From contig NKIW01000009.1 of assembly GCA_002256205.1 (NCBI GenBank), forward strand, positions 62,001 to 126,000: DNA of 64,000 nt, given 5' to 3'. Shown in pieces: positions 34,744-44,400 of the stretch (its first letter is position 1; each line of letters begins with the position of its first letter). This stretch comes from Rhizobiales bacterium PAR1. Its GTDB lineage: Bacteria; Pseudomonadota; Alphaproteobacteria; Rhizobiales; Beijerinckiaceae. Both the position numbers and the translations under genes were made by a program. The notes below the pieces were generated by a model. That model ran no database searches, was not told the DNA's origin, and worked only from the letters and a program-made list of their open reading frames with translations.

Positions 34744-35493
34744 ATGAGTGGTGAAGGCATCGATTTTACCGGCCAGACGCTGCTCGTCACCGGAGCAAGC
34801 GGCACTATTTGCCGCGAGGTCGCGAAGCTTTACCTGGGCCTTGGCGGAAACGTCGTTCTGACCGATCTCGATGTGCCGGCGCTCACCGCGCTGGCCGCAT
34901 CGCTTGATCCATCCGGGAACCGCGTTTTGGTGATCCGCCACGATGTCACCAATCCTGCGGACGCCGAGGCGGCTTTCGCAGCCGCTGTGAAGCGTTTCGG
35001 CGGCGTTGATCATCTCGTTACCGGCGCCGGGCTATATCGCGATCGCACCATTGCTGAGATGAGCGACGCGGAGTGGAAACAATCGCTTGGCATCAATCTC
35101 GACGGCGTGTTTTACACCTGCCGCGCGGCGATTCCGCATCTCAACGAGGGCGCCGCCATCGTCAACATCGCTTCGATGGCCGGGCATCGCGGCAGCCATA
35201 CGCATGGGCATTATGCGGCGGCAAAGGGCGGCGTTCTCACGCTCACACGCACGCTGGCGCTCGAACTCGCGCCGAAAATCCGCGTCAACGCGATCTCGCC
35301 CGGCCTCATCGACGGGCCGATGGTGCAGCCCCTGCTCGCCGTGCGCGGTCCGCTTCTGATGCAACAGACGCCGCTCAGGCGCCTCGGCACGCCGGCAGAA
35401 GTCGCGCGTGCCATTGCCTTCCTCTGTTCCGGTTGGGCCAGCTTCATCACAGGCGAGGCCTTGCATGTGAACGGCGGGCTGTTCATGGACTGA
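34744..35493 (+). CDS. SDR-family oxidoreductase with atypical cofactor motif
   Basis: A 249-aa SDR-like protein. The usual TGxxxGIG reads TGASGTIC, losing the last glycine, and the NNAG motif reads VTGAG. The catalytic Ser (IASMAGH) and Tyr/Lys (HYAAAKGGV) are kept, and Asp in LTDLDVP suggests NAD(H). The fold therefore looks intact with a modified cofactor loop. It lies in the same operon as the preceding SDR and 4 bases before the GntR gene. The substrate is unknown. Confidence 0.88.
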   Translation: MSGEGIDFTGQTLLVTGASGTICREVAKLYLGLGGNVVLTDLDVPALTALAASLDPSGNRVLVIRHDVTNPADAEAAFAAAVKRFGGVDHLVTGAGLYRDRTIAEMSDAEWKQSLGINLDGVFYTCRAAIPHLNEGAAIVNIASMAGHRGSHTHGHYAAAKGGVLTLTRTLALELAPKIRVNAISPGLIDGPMVQPLLAVRGPLLMQQTPLRRLGTPAEVARAIAFLCSGWASFITGEALHVNGGLFMD

Positions 35494-35497
35494 TGGC

Positions 35498-36241
35498 ATG
35501 AGCACAGATGCCCCCGCCCCTCGGAATCGAAGCCACAACGTGACGCTGACACGGGCGCCGGCGCTCGCCGATACGCTGGCGGCGCGGCTCTCGGAGGATA
35601 TCCGCGACGGACGCCTCAAGCCGGGCGAACAGCTCCCGACCGAGCAGCAGATTTCGCTCGCCTATGGCGTCAGCCGCCCCACGGTTCGCGAGGCGATCGG
35701 ACGGCTGAAACATGATGGCCTCGTCGTCACGCGGCAAGGTGCAGGTGCCTTTGTCGCGGACCCGAATGCGGCTTCGGTGTTCCGCCTTTCGGTCGCGGAT
35801 TTCTCCAACAAGGATGAAATTCACAACATCGTCGAACTTCTGATGGCCGTGGAAGCCACAGCGACCCAGCATGCTGCCGAACGCCGGAGCGCGGCGAATC
35901 TTGCGGAAATTCGCGCACGTCTCGACGCGATGCAGGCGGCTATCGACCGCGGCGAGCCGGGCGTCGATGAGGATTTCGCCTTCCACCGCGCGATCATCGA
36001 AGCGACGAACAACCCGTTCTTTCGCGATCTCTCGGATTTTCTCGACCGGCGCGTGCGCAATTTCATTCGCACCGCGCGCCTCAATTCGGCGCGGCAGGCC
36101 GGCTTGCCGCAAGCGGTGCAGGTTGAGCATATCCGGATTTTCGAGGCGATTGAGCGACAGGCCCCAGCCGATGCCCGCGAGGCGGCGGAAAATCACCTGC
36201 GCAATGCGGCAAAACGACTCGAGCGTTATCTCGTTTTGTAA
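35498..36241 (+). CDS. FadR-type GntR transcriptional regulator
   Basis: A 247-aa regulator. The N-terminal winged helix (about residues 20-85) has RDGRLKPGEQLPTEQQISLA and YGVSRPTVREAIGRLKHDGL. The C-terminal all-helical FCD ligand domain contains an Asp/His set (HRAIIEATNN, HIRIFEAIE, AAENHL) that usually binds a metal and a small organic acid. It is the last gene of the plus-strand operon, so it probably senses an island metabolite and controls the divergent promoters at 32.6-32.9 kb. Confidence 0.93.
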   Translation: MSTDAPAPRNRSHNVTLTRAPALADTLAARLSEDIRDGRLKPGEQLPTEQQISLAYGVSRPTVREAIGRLKHDGLVVTRQGAGAFVADPNAASVFRLSVADFSNKDEIHNIVELLMAVEATATQHAAERRSAANLAEIRARLDAMQAAIDRGEPGVDEDFAFHRAIIEATNNPFFRDLSDFLDRRVRNFIRTARLNSARQAGLPQAVQVEHIRIFEAIERQAPADAREAAENHLRNAAKRLERYLVL

Positions 36242-36250
36242 AGGCGTGTA

Positions 36251-36364
36251 TCAGCCCCGAAGCACCAGCGCGGCCAGCCCGATCAGCACTCCCGCCAGCG
36301 TGCCACACAGGATGCTGAAATGCACGGTTGAGAACCCCGCGCCGCAATTCAAGATCTTCCGCAC
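36251..36364 (-). CDS. Possible 37-residue membrane peptide or gene remnant
   Basis: A GTG-started frame encoding a short basic start (MRKILNCGAGF) followed by one strongly hydrophobic stretch (HFSILCGTLAGVLIGLAALV) ending LRG. It converges on the GntR gene with 9 bases between. The ribosome site is weak (GGAA). It could be a real microprotein, the 3' remnant of a longer membrane protein, or chance. Confidence 0.25.
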   Translation of the reverse strand: MRKILNCGAGFSTVHFSILCGTLAGVLIGLAALVLRG

Positions 36365-36702
36365 TGTCTGTTCCAAGCCGTCCTACCAACGTGTCTTGCC
36401 GTGTTGACCCATTTCGTCGTGCAATCTGCCCGCGCCCGATCTGCGACAATCTGCCTCACAAAGGATTGCATTTTGGTTATCCCACGAAGGCTCGAATTTT
36501 CCGTGGAGACCGAGTGCTGAAAACAAAGGTAGAAGGTCTGCAATCCGTTAACTAATGTTATTTAGGAATATAATCTGCATGTTTTAGGTTTTTGAACTGC
36601 CCTCCCCTTCCCAGACTATGGCTTAGATGAAAATTTACCATTTTAAGTTGTGCTGACGTATCTTTTCATCAGATTCTAGGGAGACGCTGAAATCCATAAA
36701 AG

Positions 36703-36729
36703 GCACTCATTCCTATTGAGGCGTTTTTT
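36703..36729 (+). terminator. Terminator-like hairpin in the leader of the globin-coupled transducer
   Basis: Stem GC(A)CTCA / TGAGGC with a 7-base loop and one bulge, followed directly by GTTTTTT. It lies 53 bases before the ATG at 36782, so if the promoter is upstream it would act as an attenuator in the leader; if the promoter is downstream it merely insulates the gene. Confidence 0.4.
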
Positions 36730-36781
36730 GGAGGTTATCCCTAGAGAGCTCGGCCGCTTTGAAAACTCTGGAACACTGAAC

Positions 36782-38125
36782 ATGAGCCACCAGCCCGACG
36801 TCGATAATGATTACAAGGTGCATCTGTCCTTCATGCGGATCGATGAGGCAACGGGGCAAGCTCTCCGTGAGTTCTGGCCGCATGTCCTCAAGGCGCTCCC
36901 GGTAATTCTGGAGGGATTTTATGCGCATCTTGGCCAGGTGCCGCAGCTTGTCAGCCTCTTGGGCGCGCAAGGCGCGCGCTTGAAAGGCGCCCAGCAAGAC
37001 CATTGGGCGCGGCTGTTCAACGGGCGGTTCGATGCGGACTACATCGCCGGTGTCCGCCGCATCGGCCTTGTCCACAACAAGATCGGGCTGGAGCCGCGCT
37101 GGTATATTGGCGGCTATGCCTTTGCGCTGTCGCAGCTGACGGCTCTGGCTATCCGGACCTATCGCTGGCGGCCAAAGCGCCTCGACGCGGTTATCACAGC
37201 GCTCAACAAGGCCGTGATGCTCGATATGGATTTCGCGATCTCGGTCTATCAGGAGGCGATGCTGGCGGATCGCGCCAATCTCGAACAGAAGGAAACGATG
37301 ATCGGTGCCTTCGAGCGCAAGGTGACTGGCGTGCTTGACAGCGTGACGGCTGCGTCCAGCTCCCTCAAGGCCACCGCTGCCAGCATGGCGAAGACCGCCG
37401 AGGCAACCTCGGAGCAGGCCTCGACGGTCGCTGCGGCATCGGAACAGACCACCATAAGCGTGACCTCCATCGCGACCGCGACAGACCAGATGTGCTCGGC
37501 CATCGGTGAAATCAACCGTCAGGTCGACAGTGCCCGCACCATCACCGAGCGCGCTGTCGCCGAGGCCGCCACGACGATCTCGGACGTACGCTCGCTGGCT
37601 GAAATGGCGCGCAACATCGACAGCGTGGTCAAGATCATCAGCGGAATCGCGGCCCAGACCAATCTGCTCGCGCTCAACGCGACCATAGAAGCCGCCCGCG
37701 CGGGCGAGGCCGGCAAGGGGTTTGCCGTGGTCGCCTCCGAGGTCAAGGCTCTCGCCAGCCAGACCGCGAAGGCGACCGAGGATATCGGCGCCCAGATCGC
37801 CGCCATGCAGGGCGCCACCGAGGCCTCCGCGATGCGCATCGATGAAATCGGCACCACCATCGAGACCATGTCGCAGATCACGACCTCGATTGCTGTGGCG
37901 ATCGAGGAACAGGAAGCGACGGCGAAAACCATCGCGCACAACATCGAGGAAGCCGCCAAAGGCGCCGGAGATGTTGCCCAGAGTATCACGGGGGTCAGCG
38001 GGTCGGTTGCCAATACCAATGCCGCCGCGGCAGACGTCCGCAGCGCCTCCGAGCAGCTCGCCGCGCAAGGCGATACGCTCAACTTCGAGATCACGCGGTT
38101 TCTGGCCGAGATCCGGGTAGCCTGA
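36782..38125 (+). CDS. Soluble globin-coupled chemotaxis transducer (HemAT-like)
   Basis: A 447-aa cytoplasmic sensor. The N-terminal ~170 residues are a sensor globin (protoglobin) with the likely haem-ligating histidine H98 in [18 protein letters not shown]. The rest is a methyl-accepting signalling domain with the conserved hairpin [20 protein letters not shown] and [19 protein letters not shown]. There is no transmembrane segment. I start at the ATG at 36782; an upstream TTG would place the start inside a terminator-like hairpin. Family members sense oxygen. No che genes are adjacent. Confidence 0.92.
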   Translation: MSHQPDVDNDYKVHLSFMRIDEATGQALREFWPHVLKALPVILEGFYAHLGQVPQLVSLLGAQGARLKGAQQDHWARLFNGRFDADYIAGVRRIGLVHNKIGLEPRWYIGGYAFALSQLTALAIRTYRWRPKRLDAVITALNKAVMLDMDFAISVYQEAMLADRANLEQKETMIGAFERKVTGVLDSVTAASSSLKATAASMAKTAEATSEQASTVAAASEQTTISVTSIATATDQMCSAIGEINRQVDSARTITERAVAEAATTISDVRSLAEMARNIDSVVKIISGIAAQTNLLALNATIEAARAGEAGKGFAVVASEVKALASQTAKATEDIGAQIAAMQGATEASAMRIDEIGTTIETMSQITTSIAVAIEEQEATAKTIAHNIEEAAKGAGDVAQSITGVSGSVANTNAAAADVRSASEQLAAQGDTLNFEITRFLAEIRVA

Positions 38126-38235
38126 CGGCGCCCAGACGATCCCCGCCGGGCGCGACGCGGGCAAGCCGGTTTCCATTGCGACACGCGGGTGCCATAGTCC
38201 CGGCTCCCGTTTTGATTGCCGGACCTTGCAGCACC

Positions 38236-38919
38236 ATGACGCGTCACCATCCTCGCCCAACCGGATTGGCCCGCTGGTCGCCCATGCGGCTCATCCGCTC
38301 GCGTCCACGCCTCGTGATTGCGCTGGTCGCGATGCCGCTGATCTATGTCGCAATTCCCGCCTCCCATGCCGCTTCAACTCGCCTGCTCGTGGCATGGGAC
38401 GCGGGCATGGCGTTTTATCTCATCGCGATGGTGAACCTGATGTTCCGGGTGCCGGTGGCCGAGGTTCCCTCGCATGTCGCGCGACAAGACGTGGGTCAGA
38501 AGGCGCTGCTGATCCTCGCGATTATCGCCGCGCTCGCGAGCTTTCTGACCATTGCCGTGGAAATTCGCGCCATCCGGCATGTGGAAGGGTTCGATCAGGC
38601 GCTGCGGGTCGGCCTGATCCTGATCACGCTGCTTTTGTCGTGGTGTTTCGTGCAGAGCATGTTTGCCCTTCATTACGCGCATCTCTATTTCATGCGGCAC
38701 GGCGGCAACGGACTGGTCTTTCCCGGTGTGGAAACACATCCCGATTTTGGTGATTTTCTCTATTTCTCGGCGACCATCGGGGCGGCCTTTGCCACCTCTG
38801 ACGTCAGCATCACGCAGTCCGGATTGCGGCGACTGGTGCTCGCGCACACAGTGCTCTCCTTCCTGTTCAACACGCTGATTCTCGGACTTTCCGTGAATGT
38901 CGGTGCGAGCCTGCTCTGA
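38236..38919 (+). CDS. DUF1345 family membrane protein
   Basis: A 227-aa protein with about five membrane spans. The motifs MAFYLIAMVNLMFRV, FALHYAHLYF and VFPG-containing loop followed by DFGDFLYFSATIGAAFATSD are typical of the DUF1345 family, whose function is not known. The ATG at 38236 is preferred over an upstream TTG because it gives the usual short cytoplasmic N-terminus. The DFxDFLYFS segment faintly resembles a potassium-channel pore region. It stands between the globin transducer and the Flp pilin gene. Confidence 0.85.
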   Translation: MTRHHPRPTGLARWSPMRLIRSRPRLVIALVAMPLIYVAIPASHAASTRLLVAWDAGMAFYLIAMVNLMFRVPVAEVPSHVARQDVGQKALLILAIIAALASFLTIAVEIRAIRHVEGFDQALRVGLILITLLLSWCFVQSMFALHYAHLYFMRHGGNGLVFPGVETHPDFGDFLYFSATIGAAFATSDVSITQSGLRRLVLAHTVLSFLFNTLILGLSVNVGASLL

Positions 38920-39034
38920 ACGCGCGAAAAGGCACCAATTCGATAAAATCTCACGCAAATTGTTTCATTGATGGTGACGCGTCCGGCCTAGTCTCCCATC
39001 CACTGGTCACTACTTCGGTTCCTGGGAACTCGCA

Positions 39035-39250
39035 ATGTCAACCGCACGCGCCCTTCACGAGACATTGAATGCCTTCATCCTTGATGAAGCGGGAGCCACG
39101 TCGATTGAATATGGCCTTCTTGCCGCAGGGATGGCGACGGCGGTGATCAGCGCTTTTTCGAGCCTGAGCGATGCCCTTCAGCAAGGGTTTCAAGGCATTG
39201 GCATGCTGATCAATCCTCCGATGACAGCAGGCGCGAGCATGGCCCCCTGA
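39035..39250 (+). CDS. Flp/Fap-type IVb pilin
   Basis: A 71-aa pilin of the tight-adherence (Tad) type. After a short leader it has DEAGATSIEYGLLAAGMATAV, the glycine/Glu-Tyr processing site and hydrophobic assembly helix of Flp pilins; cleavage before ATSIEYG is likely. GGGAA lies upstream of the ATG. No tad/cpa assembly genes are within the window, so it is an orphan pilin whose machinery must be elsewhere. Confidence 0.9.
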   Translation: MSTARALHETLNAFILDEAGATSIEYGLLAAGMATAVISAFSSLSDALQQGFQGIGMLINPPMTAGASMAP

Positions 39251-39395
39251 CGCGGCGACAGATGCCGGCGACCGAGTGGATTCATTAACCAGAACAGGCA
39301 TTTTCGCGGCTAATTAGTCCTGCGGTAAGCGCTCGGACTTAGCATCTACCTCTGGCAATAGCGGGAAGCTCATCCTTACCGCCGGTGGTTGGCAC

Positions 39396-41402
39396 ATGTT
39401 CGGCGGTTTACGCAAAATCTCAACAAGAGTCGCGGCGTCCGGTCTCTTCAGACTTCCGGTCTTTTGCGGACTCGTGGCCCTTTCCGCGTGGCTGTTCACC
39501 GGCATCGGCTGGCTGATGTGGATCGAGTTTTTTCTCTCGGATTCGCTCTATTATCGGGAGAAGCGCGCGCCCAGCGGGGAGATTGTCATCGTGCAGTCCG
39601 ATGAGGCAGCGGTCGCGGCTACCGGTCGATATCCGTTTGATCGCGAGCTGCTGGCGAAAGCCTTGGTACGGATGGACAATGCCGGCGCCAAGCGCTTTTA
39701 CCTCGATACGCTTCTGACCCATTCTGCCAACCGAGATGAGGATGATGCCCTCGAATCCGCGCTCACAAAGTTGGGCCCGGAGCGCCTCGCCTTGACGATG
39801 GCGCGAAGTCCGTCGGAGAGGAGCATCGAAGGCAAGCTCATCATCCCGTTACCCCGTTTCGGGCGACATGCGACCAGCGCCACGCTCAACTATGCCTATG
39901 ATCCGGACCGCCGCATCCGGAATATCTTTCCTCTTGGCACCTTGCCAGCTGTCCACGCAGCCGATTGGCTGACGGGCCGCAAGGGCGTGCCGGGCATCCC
40001 GCTACAACTGGATTTCAGCGTCGATCTGGCGCGCATCCCGGCGTTCAACCTGCTGGATGTTGCTGCCGGCAAGATCCCGGATGCAGCCTTTCAGGGAAAA
40101 TCCGTCATCTTCGGGGTCAACGCCTATGTCGCCGGTCTGGTAGTCGATGTGCCGGTATACAAGCGGATTTCGCGGGCGGAGTTCGTCGCGCTCGCTGCCG
40201 AAACACGGCTTCAGCCTCAGCCGCTCTGGCGCCTCTCCGGGGTCAGTAGCTTTGCCTTTCTCTTCGGTATCGCGCTTTGCGTTAGCCTCCTGTTCCGGAA
40301 CCTCCGGCCCGGCTTCGTCAATATCGCCTTCATCGCTATTCTGGCGGGCTGGATCGGCGTTGCCTCCGGCCTTCATCAGCAGACCGGCCTGATGGTGCCC
40401 CTCCTGCCGGCACTGGCCGTAATTTTGATCGTCTGGCAGCGCACGTTTCTCCAGACGAGCCGCCTCGGGCGCACCCTGCGGCAGATGAAACAGGCGGTTG
40501 TCGGGGTCGATCACGCGGCTTTGCTGGCTGCCATCGATGCGATGGGCGAACCGGCGATGCTGTTTGATCGCCACGCGCGCATTCTCGGCTCCAACAGCGC
40601 CTTCGGTCACCTTGAAAAGGTGCTCTCCGGAACGAAAGCCGTCGATCACACGCTTGTTGGCACCTTTGGCGCGGATGGGCTCGCCATCCTAGAGCGCCTC
40701 CATGCCGCAGAGGAGGCGCCGTTTGCGCTCAGTGTCGGGCATGGTGCCCATCGCCAGCATTTCGATGTCCGCATCCGGGCGATCCGGACACCGGTGGGGA
40801 TCATCGGCGTGGCAGGCTTTACCGATGTTTCCCTTGCGCGGCGACGCGAGGCCGAATTGACCACGCTCGCCTTTGCCGATCCGCTGACAGGCCTGACAAA
40901 CCGCCTTGCGTTCCATGCCCGGCTGGAGGCCGCTTCCGCCTCACAGGCCCCCTTTGCGGTGATGTTGATCGATCTCGACGGGTTCAAGGCGGTGAACGAC
41001 GGTCTTGGCCATGATGCCGGCGATCAGCTCCTGATCGGCGTCGCCGGTCGCCTCCGGGATCTGATGCAGCCACAGGATATTGCGGCGCGCCTTGGCGGCG
41101 ATGAATTCGCGCTAATTGTTCAGGTGGCGGAGCGGACCGCTGCCGTGGCCGCAGCCCAGACCGTGCTTTCCGCCATTCTCCCGCCCTTCCTGATCGACGG
41201 GCGCGAAGCCAGGGTTGGCGCGAGTATCGGCATCGCGATGTTTCCTGCTGACGAGCGCGACGGGCGGGCGCTGCTCAAGCTGGCAGACGCCGCGATGTAT
41301 CGCGCCAAGGCGATCAAGCCGGCGGTCTGCCTGCACGGCGATGCGCCGCTGTCCCGCGGCGTGAGCGAAGGGCCGACCTCTAGACCGCAGACGGCGGCTT
41401 GA
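39396..41402 (+). CDS. CHASE2-PAS-GGDEF diguanylate cyclase
   Basis: A 668-aa membrane enzyme making cyclic di-GMP. A span near 20-42, an extracytoplasmic CHASE2 sensor (about 45-275; IVQSDEAAVAATGRYPFDRE) and three C-terminal spans (about 282-350) form the usual CHASE2 layout. A PAS domain (about 380-480) and a GGDEF domain with GGDEF at 567-571 follow. The product-inhibition RxxD site is replaced by QPQD (558-561), so feedback control at that site is probably lost. Its 3' end overlaps the convergent RND gene by 23 bases. Confidence 0.92.
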   Translation: MFGGLRKISTRVAASGLFRLPVFCGLVALSAWLFTGIGWLMWIEFFLSDSLYYREKRAPSGEIVIVQSDEAAVAATGRYPFDRELLAKALVRMDNAGAKRFYLDTLLTHSANRDEDDALESALTKLGPERLALTMARSPSERSIEGKLIIPLPRFGRHATSATLNYAYDPDRRIRNIFPLGTLPAVHAADWLTGRKGVPGIPLQLDFSVDLARIPAFNLLDVAAGKIPDAAFQGKSVIFGVNAYVAGLVVDVPVYKRISRAEFVALAAETRLQPQPLWRLSGVSSFAFLFGIALCVSLLFRNLRPGFVNIAFIAILAGWIGVASGLHQQTGLMVPLLPALAVILIVWQRTFLQTSRLGRTLRQMKQAVVGVDHAALLAAIDAMGEPAMLFDRHARILGSNSAFGHLEKVLSGTKAVDHTLVGTFGADGLAILERLHAAEEAPFALSVGHGAHRQHFDVRIRAIRTPVGIIGVAGFTDVSLARRREAELTTLAFADPLTGLTNRLAFHARLEAASASQAPFAVMLIDLDGFKAVNDGLGHDAGDQLLIGVAGRLRDLMQPQDIAARLGGDEFALIVQVAERTAAVAAAQTVLSAILPPFLIDGREARVGASIGIAMFPADERDGRALLKLADAAMYRAKAIKPAVCLHGDAPLSRGVSEGPTSRPQTAA

Positions 41403-44400
41403 TCCGGAACCACGCGACATAGAGCGCCGGCAGAAAGACGAGGGTCAGAAGCGTCGCGACCGCAAGCCCACCCATCACCGCATAGGCCATCGGGCCCCAG
41501 AACACGGTTGGCGCAATCGGGATCATCCCGAGGATCGCCGCCGCCGCTGTCAGCAAAATTGGCCGGAGGCGATGCTCGGTGGCGGAAATTACGGCGTCCC
41601 ACGGCTTCGCTCCCCCCGCGATGGTGTGATCGATCTGGTCGATCAGGATCACCGAATTGCGGATCACCATGCCAATCAGTGAGATCACCCCGAGGATCGC
41701 AACAAACCCCATCGGCGCGCTCGCCGCCAGCAAGGCCCCCGCGACACCAATCAACGCCAGCGGAGCGGTGAGGAACACGAGGCCAAGCCGCTGGAAGCTC
41801 TTGAGCTGGATCATCAAGAAGGTCGCCATCAGCAGCAGCATGATCGGGAAGACCGCGAAAATGCTGGCCTGCGCCTTGGCGCTATCCTCGGTCGCGCCGC
41901 CCGTCACCACGGCATAACCCGGCGGAAGCTTGTCTCGGAATGCCGCGACCGGGCCGGCGAGTTCCTTCACTACGCTCGCCGCGACAAGGCCGGGCGCGAC
42001 ATCCGCCTGCACCGTCACGGTCGGCACACGCTGACGCCGCCAGATCATCGGCGGTTCGAGCACGTAGGAGAGCGTCGAGATCTGGCTCAGCGGCACCGAG
42101 CGTCCACCGGATGCATCGAGGCGCAGGTTACGCAGAGTTTCAAGCTGCGCCCGCTCTTCCGGCACGGCACGGGCGACGATATCGACGAGATAGGTCGCGT
42201 CCTTCACCTGCGTGATGGTCGAACCCGAGAGGATCGCATTGATATTGTTGGAGAGTTGCAGCGAGGAAATGCCCAGCACCCGTGCACGATCCTGATCGAC
42301 CTCGACCTTGATTGTTTTGGCCGGCTCGTTCCAATCGTAGTTGATGTTCCGCGTCGAGGCGTTTTCGCCGACGACCTGCGCGAAGGCGAGCGCGATTTCC
42401 CGCGTTTTCGCGACATCCGGCCCCGAGATGCGATATTTGATCGGCCAGCCCACGGGCGGACCGAGTTCGAGCGGGCTGACGCGCGCCATGACATCCTCGA
42501 AGCCCTTCGAGAGCGCCTTTTCGATCCGTGCCTGCACTTCCGGACGCTGCTTGAAGCCCTTGGTGACCACCACGGCCTGCGCAAAAAAATCATTCGCCAA
42601 TTGCGCATCAAGCGGCAGATAGAAGCGCACAGCGCCCTGCCCGACGTAGAAGGTCCAGTAGTCGATGTCCGGATCAGCCTTGAGGATTTCTTCGACGCGT
42701 TTGGCCACAGCCTCGGTCTTCTTCAGCGAAGTTGCGTGCGGCAGGGTCAGGTTGACGAGCAGTTCGGGCCGGTCGGAAGCCGGGAAGAACTGTTGCGGCA
42801 CATAACGCATACCGGCAATCGAGGCAGCAAAAAGCCCTGCCGTCGCGGCCATGACGATGTATTTGTTGCGCAACGACCAATCGAGCAACCTGCCAAAGCG
42901 GCTTGAGCCCGGCGCAGCGTGTCCACCGTGCTTTTTCATTGTCGAGGAGAGGATAAACACGCCGGTCAGAGGCGTGAACAAGACCGCCACGACCCATGAC
43001 GCAATCAGCGAGACGCCAACGATGACGAACATTGTGAAGCAATATTCCCCCGCGCCGCTTTTCGCGAACCCCACCGGCACGAAGCCGGAAATCGTCACCA
43101 AGGTGCCGGTCAGCATGGGAAACGCGGTTGAGGAATAGGCATAGGTCGCGGCGGTAACGCGATCGGCTCCCTCCTCCAGCTTGGTGATCATCATCTCGAC
43201 CGCGATCATCGCGTCATCGACCAGAAGACCGAGTGCAATGATCAGCGCGCCGAGAGAGATTCGCTGGAGCGAAATGCCGAGCAGGTCCATCACCACGAAG
43301 GTGATCGCCAGCACGAGCGGGATCGCAATGGCGACAACAATCCCCGGACGCCAACCGAGCGCGAAAAAGCTCACGCCGAGGACGATAATCACCGCCTCGC
43401 CAAGGGTTTTGGTGAATTCGCCCACCGCTTCATGCACCACATGCGGCTGATCGGCCACAAGATGCACGTCGACGCCGATCGGCAGGTTGTCCGTGAGTTC
43501 GGCCATCTTGGCCTTGACGTTGCGCCCGAGGCCTTCGGCGTCGCCATTGCGCGCCATGGAGATCGCAAGGCCAATTGCCGGTTCGCCCTTGTAGCGGAAC
43601 ATCGGCTGGGCCGGATCGACATAGCCGCGCTTGATTTGCGCGATGTCGCTCATCCTGAAAAAACGGCTTCCCTGCCGGAGGTTGAGTGACTTCAGGCTCT
43701 CTTCTGAGGTGAATTCCCCCGAGACGCGAATGGTGATGCGTTCGCCGCCTGAATCCACCACGCCGCCCGGCGCGGTGGCGTTCTGGGCACGCAGCACCTG
43801 CTGCAACGTATCGACATCGATACCGAGCGCAGCCAGCTGTTGGGTCGAGAATTCGAGGTAGATTTTCTCATCCTGCGTGCCGATAAGATCGACCTTCGCC
43901 ACATCCGGCACGCGCAGGATTTCGGTGCGCAGGCGATCCACCTCGTCGCGGAGTTCGCGATGGCTGAAGCCATCCGAGGTGAAGGCATAGATGATCGAAT
44001 AGGTATCGCCGAATTCATCGTTGAAGAACGGTCCGACGATGCCGGAGGGCAATTGCGCGCGGATATCGCCGACCTTTTTGCGGACCTGATACCAGAGATC
44101 CGGCACCTCGGCGGCGCGAACGCTATCCTTCAGGTTGACGAAAATCACCGCCTCGCCGGGCTTGGTGTAGCTGCGGACGAAGTCGAGTCCGGTGATTTCC
44201 TCGAGCTTTTTCTCGATCTTGTCGGTGACATGGCGAACAGTGTCGGTCGCGGTCGCGCCCGGCCACATGGTCTTGATCACCATGGTCTTGATGGTGAAGG
44301 GCGGATCTTCCTCGCGGCCGAGCTTGCCGTAGGAATAGAGCCCGGCCATGGCGCAGATCAGCATGAAATAAAGGACGAGGCTTTTGTGCCGGAGCGCCCA

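Larger units (their letters stand above)
36242..36781. other. AT-richer intergenic region between the GntR gene and the globin-coupled transducer
   Basis: About 540 bases. The left part holds a possible 37-residue minus-strand membrane peptide (36251-36364). The right part, from about 36460, is clearly AT-richer than its surroundings and presumably contains the transducer promoter, followed by a terminator-like hairpin at 36703. Confidence 0.5.

Noticed and set aside
38150-38200. Possible fourth copy of the AAGTGG...ACCGGTT palindromic element
   Set aside because: A core-like CAAGCCGGTTTCC is present, but I could not find the complementary ends, so it is not supported as a copy.
36713-38260. 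515-codon minus-strand open frame opposite the globin-coupled transducer
   Set aside because: Gly/Arg/His-rich composition typical of an antisense frame in GC-rich DNA; the plus strand encodes clear globin and signalling motifs.
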